Below are positions 8,306-14,335 of a DNA stretch of 14,956 nucleotides, in pieces; positions within the stretch are counted from its first letter, which is position 1; each line of letters opens with the position of its first letter. A program made the translations under genes and the position numbers. The DNA lies in the NCBI GenBank assembly GCA_016934775.1, contig JAFGSP010000094.1:1-14956 (forward strand), given 5' to 3'. Under the pieces are notes generated by a model. That model searched no databases. It worked only from the letters and a program-made list of their open reading frames with translations, and was not told the DNA's origin. The stretch is from Candidatus Woesearchaeota archaeon (GTDB lineage Archaea > Nanobdellota > Nanobdellia > Woesearchaeales > GW2011-AR15).

Positions 8306-8439
8306 ATAAATAGGCTCTCTTTCGAAAGGGCAGAACAACAATCCTGGCAGGCATAGTATTTGTCTCTTATCACAAGGCCCATACCGTGTTCATCTAATGA
8401 AAAGTCTTTCTTGCATATATCGCATATTGCTTCATTCAT
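8221..8439 (-). CDS. Small Cys-rich (zinc-ribbon) protein, probably frameshifted
   Basis: Unrecognised 72-residue protein. The first 40 residues carry two Cys pairs, C6/C9 (CDIC) and C31/C34 (CQDC), 21 residues apart between the pairs, plus C35, which is consistent with one zinc-ribbon site. The ATG overlaps the TGA of the preceding zinc-ribbon gene by 8 bp, so translation is probably coupled. The last 29 residues contain four tryptophans and no clear pattern, while the -1 frame over the same bases encodes a more plausible continuation that runs to 8147. I think the true product follows that other frame. Its place between cheW and cheB suggests a role linked to chemotaxis, but nothing in the sequence proves it. 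Confidence 0.5.
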   Translation of the reverse strand: MNEAICDICKKDFSLDEHGMGLVIRDKYYACQDCCSALSKESLFIWTTSRMGTTRNFKQIFQWVWEKEKQEW

Positions 8440-8785
8440 CTTGCATTTCCCATTTCAGACTCTTATGGCCGCAGCATGGACAAAGAGTGTCATTTATATA
8501 TTTCCAGTATTCCTTAAGTTTTTCAAAGTTCTTATCAACTAAAACTCCCTGCTTCTTCATTGAGTCATAGTATTCAAGATTCTCTTTCTTGTGAGGATTG
8601 TAATGGTTCAGTTTTCTGTTGTTGCATTGTGGGCATTCCTGGACATCATTGTTTGACAATGAAAAGAGATTCCTGCACTTAGGACATGAAAAAATATCAT
8701 AGCAGACTTCTTTTCCTTCCAAACCATAACGGACTTCAAATATCTTTCCGCAAAACCCGCAGGTTATCCTGAATTTATGGATCAT
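8432..8785 (-). CDS. Uncharacterised protein with four CxxC pairs (double zinc ribbon)
   Basis: A 117-residue hydrophilic protein that I do not recognise. Four Cys pairs are visible: C9/C12 (CGFC), C34/C37 (CPKC), C51/C54 (CPQC) and C102/C105 (CPCC), consistent with two structural zinc sites separated by a charged, Tyr-rich linker at about 60-95. There is no signal peptide or membrane segment, so it should be cytosolic. The frame stays open upstream into the cheW tail, but only because that region is repetitive. The ATG at 8785 is chosen because composition changes there and a TATA box at 8810-8820 would start a leaderless message beside it. The following Cys-rich gene overlaps it by 8 bp. 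A regulatory or adaptor role in the chemotaxis operon is possible but speculative. Confidence 0.75.
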   Translation of the reverse strand: MIHKFRITCGFCGKIFEVRYGLEGKEVCYDIFSCPKCRNLFSLSNNDVQECPQCNNRKLNHYNPHKKENLEYYDSMKKQGVLVDKNFEKLKEYWKYINDTLCPCCGHKSLKWEMQDE

Positions 8786-8809
8786 ATTCAACCAGATAGT
8801 AAATAAATA

Positions 8810-8820
8810 GAATATAAATG
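8810..8820 (-). promoter_or_regulatory. TATA box for the zinc-ribbon gene
   Basis: The minus strand reads CATTTATATTC in the 76-bp gap after cheW. Initiation about 26 bp from its centre falls at 8785-8790, at the ATG. No Shine-Dalgarno precedes that ATG, consistent with a leaderless transcript, so the zinc-ribbon genes and perhaps cheB-cheA may be expressed separately from the receptor and cheW. Confidence 0.5.
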
Positions 8821-8861
8821 TTTTTTGACTTGATAAACAACTATTTTTTATGAAACCGGAA

Positions 8862-10028
8862 TCAGGCCTGGCCTTCTGCGGTCTGCTGCTCTGGGTTTGG
8901 TTGTGACGGTTCTTCCTGTTGCTCTTCCTGAGGTTGGTCTCCCTGCTGCTGTTCTGCCTGAGGCTGAGCAGGCTGCTCTGGTTGTGGCTGATCCCCTTGT
9001 GGTTGTGATTGTTCTCCTGTTGGTTGCTGAACTGTAGCTGTGTCTCCTCCTGGCTGCGTTTGTTCTGCAGGCTGCTGAACCGGCTGTTGCTCTGCAGGCG
9101 CTGGCTGATCTGATGGTTGTGAAGCTGAGGGCTGTTCTCCTGGCTGATCTGATGGTGCTGGTGAAGATGCATCAGGTTGTGGCCGGGAATCTCCTGGCTG
9201 GTCTAATGATGGTTGTGAATCTGGTGGCTGGCCTTCTTGAACAGGCTGTTCTGGAGCTTGTTCAGGAGAGGGTTGGCTAGTCTCCTGTCCCATTGCTTGT
9301 GCCTGATCATACGGCTGTTGTCCCATCGCTGGTGCTGGATAATCAGGTTGTGGCTGTTCTCCTGACGCCTGCGGCTGCCCTGATGGCTGCTCTGAACCTG
9401 AAGACTGCTGTTCTTCTGATGGCGGTTGACCTGAAGGTACTGAATCAGAAGGTTGCTCTGCCGGCTGTGCAGCATTTTCTGCCTGGGGCTGATCTGCTTG
9501 TCCCCCTGACTGATTATTATCATCTGGCTTATTTTCAGCCATAGCTACCTGCTGGATCACCTTAAAATCATCAGCCTTTAAAACCTTGACAAGGTCTAAC
9601 AAAATCAATAATCTTTCCTTGATGACACCGACTCCTTCAATATAATCTGAATTAATTTTCTGTGTAATCATCTGGGGGGCTGGCTGGATTTGATCGGAAT
9701 TAAGCCTTATAACTTCTGTTGCTGAATCCACTATCATTCCAACTGTGCTCTCATCAACCTCAATTACTATTATCCTTGTATTATTATCTGCGGACTTAGA
9801 CTTAAGACCGATTTTCATAGCAAGGTCAATTACAACTATTATGCCTCCTCTCAGATTGATAACTCCCTTGATATAAGGAGAAGTATTTGGTATTTTTGTT
9901 ATCTCCTCCATCCTAATGATTTCCCTGACTTCACTGATATTGACTCCGAATTCCTCATCTCCCAGCCTGAATATCACAAGCTGGCGCTCATCCAATGATT
10001 TTTTGTGTTCTTCTTGTTGCTCATACAT
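8862..10028 (-). CDS. cheW: Chemotaxis adaptor CheW with a long acidic Pro/Gln-rich tail
   Basis: Couples the receptor to CheA in the signalling array. Residues about 15-155 form a standard CheW domain (LVIFRLGDEEFGVNISEVRE, then IKGVINLRG and the C-terminal LLILLDLVKVL). After it comes a tail of about 225 residues made almost entirely of Q, P, E, S, A, G and D, with one Lys at its start, one Arg and no Cys, so it should be acidic and disordered. Short units such as GEQP, GDQP and SDQP recur. Ordinary CheW proteins are about 150-180 residues, so the tail more than doubles the protein. The ATG at 10028 is preferred over a TTG at 10034 because AGGTG lies eight bases before the ATG. The gene starts 14 bp after the receptor stop and is clearly in the same operon. 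Confidence 0.95.
   Translation of the reverse strand: MYEQQEEHKKSLDERQLVIFRLGDEEFGVNISEVREIIRMEEITKIPNTSPYIKGVINLRGGIIVVIDLAMKIGLKSKSADNNTRIIVIEVDESTVGMIVDSATEVIRLNSDQIQPAPQMITQKINSDYIEGVGVIKERLLILLDLVKVLKADDFKVIQQVAMAENKPDDNNQSGGQADQPQAENAAQPAEQPSDSVPSGQPPSEEQQSSGSEQPSGQPQASGEQPQPDYPAPAMGQQPYDQAQAMGQETSQPSPEQAPEQPVQEGQPPDSQPSLDQPGDSRPQPDASSPAPSDQPGEQPSASQPSDQPAPAEQQPVQQPAEQTQPGGDTATVQQPTGEQSQPQGDQPQPEQPAQPQAEQQQGDQPQEEQQEEPSQPNPEQQTAEGQA
8865..9542. repeat. Low-complexity DNA encoding the CheW Pro/Gln/Glu tail
   Basis: Degenerate short repeats based on plus-strand words such as GGTTGTG, GGCTG and TCTCCTG, which read as Gln-Pro, Ser-Gln and Gly-Glu units on the minus strand. Because of this composition several frames remain open here, producing spurious overlapping ORFs. 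No unit is conserved enough to be a CRISPR or other array. Confidence 0.8.
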
Positions 10029-10042
10029 TTGCAAAACACCTA

Positions 10043-12256
10043 CTATTTCGGAGCAGAGCTACCTTCAGGCGGCTTTGGCCCTGGTTTTTTAGCCTGCTCA
10101 GATTCATATTTCTGCCTTACTGCCTCTGGAGATATATCTACTGTTGTCTTTGTTTCTTTTTTTTCAACTGATGAAGATTGTCCTGCAGAATGATCAACCT
10201 TGAACCTTGCAATCAACTGCTTCAATTCTTCAGCTCCTTTTGTCATTTCAACTGCTGAACTTGACATCTGTTCCATTGCTGAAGTGACTTCTTCAGTTGC
10301 TGACGACACCTCTTCAGAGCCTGCTGCATTCTCTTCTGCCACAGAAGCCATCTCAGTCAATGATTTCGTAACTTCTTCCACCAAAGCTGGAATAGCCTCA
10401 AAAGCAACCATCGCCTCCTGGACTGCAGCTACACCTTCATCAACTTCTTTTGTGCTGTTCTTCATTGTTGAAACAGATGATGTTATGTCATTCTGTATCT
10501 CTGTGATCATTGATGAAATCTGTCCTGTTGCCTTGCCAGATTCTTCAGCCAGTTTCCTGACCTCATCAGCAACAACCGCAAATCCCCTTCCGGCTTCGCC
10601 TGCCCTGGCTGCCTCGATTGCAGCGTTCAATGCCAAAAGGTTGGTCTGCTCTGAGATATTGTTGATCGTCTCAACAATCTTGCCGATAGCTGTTGATTTC
10701 TGGCCAAGAGACTCAATCTTATCAGCTGCTGCTTTAGAAGTGGCCTTGATCACTTCAATTTTCTGGTTCACTATTTTTGAAGACTCGTTTCCTGTCTTTG
10801 CGCTTTCAGCTGTCTTCATTGCCTTTTCCTTAGATGCTGTTGAATTTGTAGAAACAACCTGAGCGCCTTTTGCCACTTCCTGGACAGTCGAATTGACCTG
10901 GCTCATTGAAGAGTTAACTTCCTCTGCGGATGCAGAAACCTGCTCAGCAGAAGAAGCTGCAATAGTCACATTTTTCTGGATATTTGATATCAATTCCCTG
11001 AGATTATAAACCATCATGTTAAACGCACTTGTTATATGCCCAATCTCATTATCACTGATATCCTTTGAGAACTCTACATTAAGATCTCCTTCAGCAACCT
11101 TATTCACCTTATCTGCCAGTTCTTTGAAAATAACTGTTGTATGGCTGGCGTAATAGTAAGCCAAAAGTGAACCAACAATAATTGAAACAACCACTATAAG
11201 GATTGTTGAATTCCTTATCCCGACAAGACCTACTTGGAAATCATCAAGATATGAACTTGGGCCAATGATCCAATCCCATTCAGGAACATAGGTAACGGCT
11301 GCAACCTTCATCCTTGCCCTTGACTCACCTACATTCTTCCAGGGATAATAGTGTACATAGGTGTCGCCTTCTTTCAGGGTCTTTGCCTTGTTCACCATCT
11401 CCTGTATAAAATAGACGCCGTTAGCATCCTGGGAGTTCCATATGTTCTCGCCATCTCTCTCTCTGTCTTTTGAAACCTGATAAACACCTGCGCTGTCTGT
11501 TACCCAAATATACCCTGTGTCTCCTATCTTCTGTGCTGCAAGATCCTGTTTTGCCTGTTCCTGAAGCTCAGCATGGAGATCTCCGCTCTTAAAATCAGAA
11601 TAATAGCTGCTAGCCCCTATTATGACATCCCATGGCTCAAAATAAGCAATCCCTACCAGTTTCATCCTGGCCTCTGTTTCACCAACATTAATCCAGGGGT
11701 AATCAATCGGATAGATAGAGTCTCCTCTAAGCCTTCTTCCTTCATTGACCATCTCCTGTATGAAATATATTCCATCTGAATCCTGGGAATACCATATATT
11801 TTCCCCGTCTCTTAATCTGTCTTTTGAAACAACGTAATTACCGTCATTATCAATTACATAAACATATCCTGTCTTACCGACTTTGATTGATGCAATCTTA
11901 TCATAAAGAGCCTCAACAACAGACTGTGGCGGGTTCACACCATACTGCTGGACAACAAGTTCCATCATTTTCTTGACATCCAGTGAGATTGCCGCCACTT
12001 GCTGCCTAATAAGCACATCTTCTTTTTCTAATATAGCTTCTTCCTGCTCAACATATTCCTTAACTACTTTCTGCCAGCTAAGCGACTGGAGACTGATTGT
12101 ATTTTCTATCTGCTGATTAATCTCAGTCTCAGCTGAATTATAGCTTATAATCCCCAAAGTCACAACAGGCACTGAGACAAGAAGGAAACATATCAGCATA
12201 AGCTGCCACTTTATACTCAAATCAGAAAACCTAAGACTAATCTTTTGTTGTTGCAT
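10043..12256 (-). CDS. Methyl-accepting chemotaxis protein with duplicated Cache sensor
   Basis: Membrane chemoreceptor of 737 residues. The order is: short cytoplasmic N-terminus, TM1 (about 19-39), extracellular sensor (40-345), TM2 (348-371), HAMP (372-424) and a signalling coiled coil (430-690) whose conserved hairpin tip (536-573) includes NAAIEAARAGEAGRGFAVVA. The sensor has two Cache-like modules, residues 128-222 and 246-340, identical at about 55 of 95 positions by hand alignment. Methylation-type motifs (A/S-x-x-E/Q-E/Q-x-x-A/S) occur at E438/Q439, E445/E446, E641/E642, E648/E649, E655/E656 and E662/Q663; the two Gln sites would need CheB or CheD deamidation. The C-terminus is Lys/Pro-rich with no CheR-docking pentapeptide. 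The ATG at 12256 has GAGGTG six to seven bases upstream; a GTG inside that site is rejected. The ligand is unknown. Confidence 0.96.
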   Translation of the reverse strand: MQQQKISLRFSDLSIKWQLMLICFLLVSVPVVTLGIISYNSAETEINQQIENTISLQSLSWQKVVKEYVEQEEAILEKEDVLIRQQVAAISLDVKKMMELVVQQYGVNPPQSVVEALYDKIASIKVGKTGYVYVIDNDGNYVVSKDRLRDGENIWYSQDSDGIYFIQEMVNEGRRLRGDSIYPIDYPWINVGETEARMKLVGIAYFEPWDVIIGASSYYSDFKSGDLHAELQEQAKQDLAAQKIGDTGYIWVTDSAGVYQVSKDRERDGENIWNSQDANGVYFIQEMVNKAKTLKEGDTYVHYYPWKNVGESRARMKVAAVTYVPEWDWIIGPSSYLDDFQVGLVGIRNSTILIVVVSIIVGSLLAYYYASHTTVIFKELADKVNKVAEGDLNVEFSKDISDNEIGHITSAFNMMVYNLRELISNIQKNVTIAASSAEQVSASAEEVNSSMSQVNSTVQEVAKGAQVVSTNSTASKEKAMKTAESAKTGNESSKIVNQKIEVIKATSKAAADKIESLGQKSTAIGKIVETINNISEQTNLLALNAAIEAARAGEAGRGFAVVADEVRKLAEESGKATGQISSMITEIQNDITSSVSTMKNSTKEVDEGVAAVQEAMVAFEAIPALVEEVTKSLTEMASVAEENAAGSEEVSSATEEVTSAMEQMSSSAVEMTKGAEELKQLIARFKVDHSAGQSSSVEKKETKTTVDISPEAVRQKYESEQAKKPGPKPPEGSSAPK
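11237..11521 (-). repeat. Cache module, copy 2 of the receptor sensor
   Basis: Encodes receptor residues 246-340, an ungapped match to the copy at 11591-11875. Near-identical words include VSKDR, RDGENIW, YFIQEMVN and ARMK. This is a within-gene tandem duplication with a 69-bp spacer. Confidence 0.8.
11591..11875 (-). repeat. Cache module, copy 1 of the receptor sensor
   Basis: Encodes receptor residues 128-222, the membrane-distal partner of the copy at 11237-11521. About 58 percent of the 95 aligned residues are identical, with differences concentrated at 167-180, where ligand-loop variation would be expected. Confidence 0.8.
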
Positions 12257-12587
12257 CAATTCCACCTCTTTTTTGCAAGCATCCTAAGGATTCATCATAC
12301 TCATGAATTACCACTGAAACCGGAATTCAAGACCCGATTTATATTGGATAATACCAAAAACTAATTATCCGTCTGATTGCTATCATACATTTGATTCTTT
12401 TTAGTATATAAATTTTATGCTGTCCCTGGTGCTGCCTGTCATTATTTTTCATATTATTTAAGACAAAACTTATGAAATGCCATATCTGCTTCCACTAACC
12501 CGCTATGCTGAATATCCAACTACAAATAGAAATATTTATTAATGACATAGTGTGTTAATAAAAATATACTTTTCCAGAGAGATAAGA
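12257..12587. promoter_or_regulatory. Divergent promoter region between the receptor gene and the cheY pair
   Basis: This 331-bp AT-rich stretch has no convincing ORF. For the receptor operon the minus strand has TTTATATA (12405-12412), a good TATA box that implies a leader of about 125 nt, and a weaker element CAATATAAATC (12336-12346) that implies about 60 nt. For cheY, AATATTTATTAA (12531-12542) on the plus strand would start transcription near 12562. I see no riboswitch, tRNA or strong hairpin. Confidence 0.5.
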
Positions 12588-12950
12588 ATGGCTAGAATAC
12601 TCATAATGGACGATTCGATGATGATGAGGTCTGTATTGAGGAATTTCCTCAGAAAGCTCGGCCATGATTCTGTTGAATCAAAAAACGGCGACGAAGTAGT
12701 GGAGTTGTTCAAGTCTGAAAAACCTGATGTGGTATTCATGGACATCATAGTCCCCGGGGGAACCGATGGATGGGAAGCCACAAAAAGGATTAAAGCCATT
12801 GACCCAAATGCAAAGATTGTGATGGTGACTTCACTAAAAGAAAAAGAAGATGAAGACAATGCAAAGAAACTAGGCGCTGTAGGTTATGTAAGAAAACCAT
12901 TCAGCATGGAAGAGATAAAAACTACTCTTGCTAATTTAGGATACATGTGA
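12588..12950 (+). CDS. cheY: CheY-like single-domain response regulator
   Basis: Phospho-acceptor of CheA that would carry the signal to the motor. The 120-residue protein is a bare receiver domain: acidic pocket D8/D9, phosphorylation site D52 (in VFMDII), T81 (in VMVTS) and K103 (in VRKPF) are all present. The loop after D52 reads IVPGGTDGW, one residue longer than the usual MPxxDG. The ATG at 12588 is chosen over an in-frame start at 12552 because the receiver fold begins there and a weak purine-rich site (AGAGAGAT) lies before it. The gene diverges from the receptor operon and its TGA overlaps the start of the next receiver gene. No archaellum gene is near to confirm the output. Confidence 0.92.
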   Translation: MARILIMDDSMMMRSVLRNFLRKLGHDSVESKNGDEVVELFKSEKPDVVFMDIIVPGGTDGWEATKRIKAIDPNAKIVMVTSLKEKEDEDNAKKLGAVGYVRKPFSMEEIKTTLANLGYM

Positions 12951-13507
12951 TGAAAATGGGTTTAAAAATCTTGATTGTTGATGATTCTGCATTCATGAGA
13001 AATGTGATAAAGAACGCCCTGAACGGCCTGAATGTGTCTGAAATATTTGAAGCAGGCACTGCTGATGAATCTATTAACCTGTATACCAATAAGAAGCCGG
13101 ACATGGTATTCATGGACATAATAATGCCCGGAAAGACAGGGCTTGATGCCCTGAGGGCAATCAAAGGACTTGACTCAAATGCAAAAGTAGTGATGTGCAC
13201 ATCTGTAGGGCAGGAAAAGATTGTTCAGGAAGCTATCACTGCCGGCGCATATGATTTTATAACTAAACCGTTCAAATCTGAAGAGATTGTTGAGGTAGTC
13301 TCAAAAGTAGATAGCAAGAACCAGCAGGGACTGCCAGCTGCACAACCCAGCCAACCTGTACAGTCTCAACAACCAGTGCAGCCGCAGTCACCACCGCCAC
13401 CACAACAGGCGCCTCCTGCAAATACGCCGCAACAACCTCCTACTGGACAACAGCAACAACCAGCACAGCCTGCTCAACCTCAGAATCCGCAGCAGCCCAC
13501 TCAATAA
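12950..13507 (+). CDS. CheY-like response regulator with a Pro/Gln-rich tail
   Basis: Second receiver protein, 185 residues. Residues 1-122 are a complete receiver domain with D11/D12, D56 (in VFMDII), T84 (in VMCTS) and K106 (in ITKPF). The last 62 residues (124-185) are almost only Q, P, A, S, N, G and T with no charge at all, so they should be disordered. The ATG shares its A with the TGA of the preceding cheY (TGATG), so the pair is translationally coupled; a GTG one codon earlier is less likely. The receiver resembles the CheY/CheB type (VDDSAFMRN) more than the first CheY does. It could be the motor output, a phosphate sink or an array-bound regulator; the tail echoes that of CheW. Confidence 0.9.
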   Translation: MKMGLKILIVDDSAFMRNVIKNALNGLNVSEIFEAGTADESINLYTNKKPDMVFMDIIMPGKTGLDALRAIKGLDSNAKVVMCTSVGQEKIVQEAITAGAYDFITKPFKSEEIVEVVSKVDSKNQQGLPAAQPSQPVQSQQPVQPQSPPPPQQAPPANTPQQPPTGQQQQPAQPAQPQNPQQPTQ

Positions 13508-13519
13508 TTCTAATATAGA

Positions 13520-14332
13520 TTATTCTTTTTTATATATCCTTTCAGCTATATTAAGCATCTTAAACTTGTCTTTTGACGGGCCTATCAAGGTTTCTGTCTT
13601 ACCAAGAATCAACAACCCCTCCTTATTAAGGCAATTATAGAAATCTGAAAATAGAGTCTCTTTAACTTGCTGAGAAAAATAAATAACCACGTTCCTGCAA
13701 AAAATCACATCAAGATTTCTAGGCTTAAAAGCTGAAAGAAGATCAAGCACCTTAAAAGACACCAGTTTCTTCACTTCATCAATGACCAAGTAGTCTTCCC
13801 CTGTTTTTTGAAAATACTTATCCAATATATCCTTCTCAGTCTCTTTAAACTGGGAAGATTCATATTTGCCTATTTTTGCAAAATCAATCGCTGCTTTATC
13901 AATATCAGAACCTACAATCTCAACATTAAAATCTTGAATCCTGTTTCCCAGCAATTCCAGTAAGATTATTGCAATAGTATAAGTCTCCTCACCTGAAGAG
14001 CATCCTGCACTCCACAACTTTATCTTTCTGTCTCCAAGTTTATCCTTCTCGTTAAGAAGATGGAACAAAGATTCCAGCATAAATACATCATACATTGACT
14101 TGTCTCTGAAAAAATGAGTTACATGGATTGAAAAATCATGGTGAAGCCTGTCAATCTCCTCTGGATTTGACCTAAGATAATGTAGATAATCACTCAATTT
14201 CCGCATATTCAGCCTTGTCATCCTGGCCTGAATCCTTCTTTTGATAAAAGAATCAGTGTATGTTTTGAAGTCATAATTAGCAAGCTTATCAAGCTCTGTT
14301 ATAAATATCTCGTAATTATCGAATTCGATCAT
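13520..14332 (-). CDS. cheR: Chemoreceptor methyltransferase CheR
   Basis: Transfers methyl groups from S-adenosylmethionine to receptor glutamates, opposing CheB. The 270 residues comprise a helical N-terminal domain (about 1-75, with the conserved HVTHFFRD at 70-77) and a Rossmann-type methyltransferase domain. The latter has the SAM loop WSAGCSSGEE (107-116), the acidic SDID (142-145) and the family motif FCRNVVIYF (211-219). The length is typical. The ATG at 14332 starts three bases after the stop of the CheD-like gene, and its ribosome site GGAG lies within that gene's last codons, so the two are co-translated. The receptor in this window has no CheR-docking pentapeptide, so methylation would be pentapeptide-independent. 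Confidence 0.97.
   Translation of the reverse strand: MIEFDNYEIFITELDKLANYDFKTYTDSFIKRRIQARMTRLNMRKLSDYLHYLRSNPEEIDRLHHDFSIHVTHFFRDKSMYDVFMLESLFHLLNEKDKLGDRKIKLWSAGCSSGEETYTIAIILLELLGNRIQDFNVEIVGSDIDKAAIDFAKIGKYESSQFKETEKDILDKYFQKTGEDYLVIDEVKKLVSFKVLDLLSAFKPRNLDVIFCRNVVIYFSQQVKETLFSDFYNCLNKEGLLILGKTETLIGPSKDKFKMLNIAERIYKKE
13525..13531 (+). terminator. Possible oligo-T terminator after the cheY pair
   Basis: CTTTTTT lies about 20 bp past the stop of the second receiver gene. Archaeal RNA polymerase can terminate at oligo-T runs without a hairpin. It sits inside the 3' end of the convergent cheR, whose stop is only 12 bp from the opposing stop. Confidence 0.3.
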
Positions 14333-14335
14333 TGA

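Noticed and set aside
8786..9172. N-terminal extension of the zinc-ribbon frame into the cheW tail (to a start at 9172)
   Set aside because: The frame stays open only because of the repetitive cheW DNA; the extension is a His/Gln/Asn-rich string, and a TATA box plus composition change point to the ATG at 8785.
8865..9542. Repeated short words that might suggest a CRISPR or satellite array
   Set aside because: There is no constant repeat length or spacer; the pattern is explained by Gln-Pro-rich coding.
9203..9544. Open frames on both strands inside the cheW tail
   Set aside because: They are composition artefacts of low-complexity DNA, with no recognisable protein pattern and no ribosome site.
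10200..10862. 220-codon open frame on the plus strand, antisense to the receptor gene
   Set aside because: It is the shadow of the Ser/Ala/Glu-rich signalling coiled coil; the translation is an Ala/Ser-rich string with no start signal, and the receptor frame is a certain gene.
12257..12265. GTG start at 12265 for the receptor gene
   Set aside because: The GTG is part of the GAGGTG ribosome site for the ATG at 12256, which has correct spacing.
12539..12859. Minus-strand open frame opposite cheY (and a similar one at 12931-13200)
   Set aside because: They are antisense shadows of intact receiver genes with all conserved residues on the plus strand.
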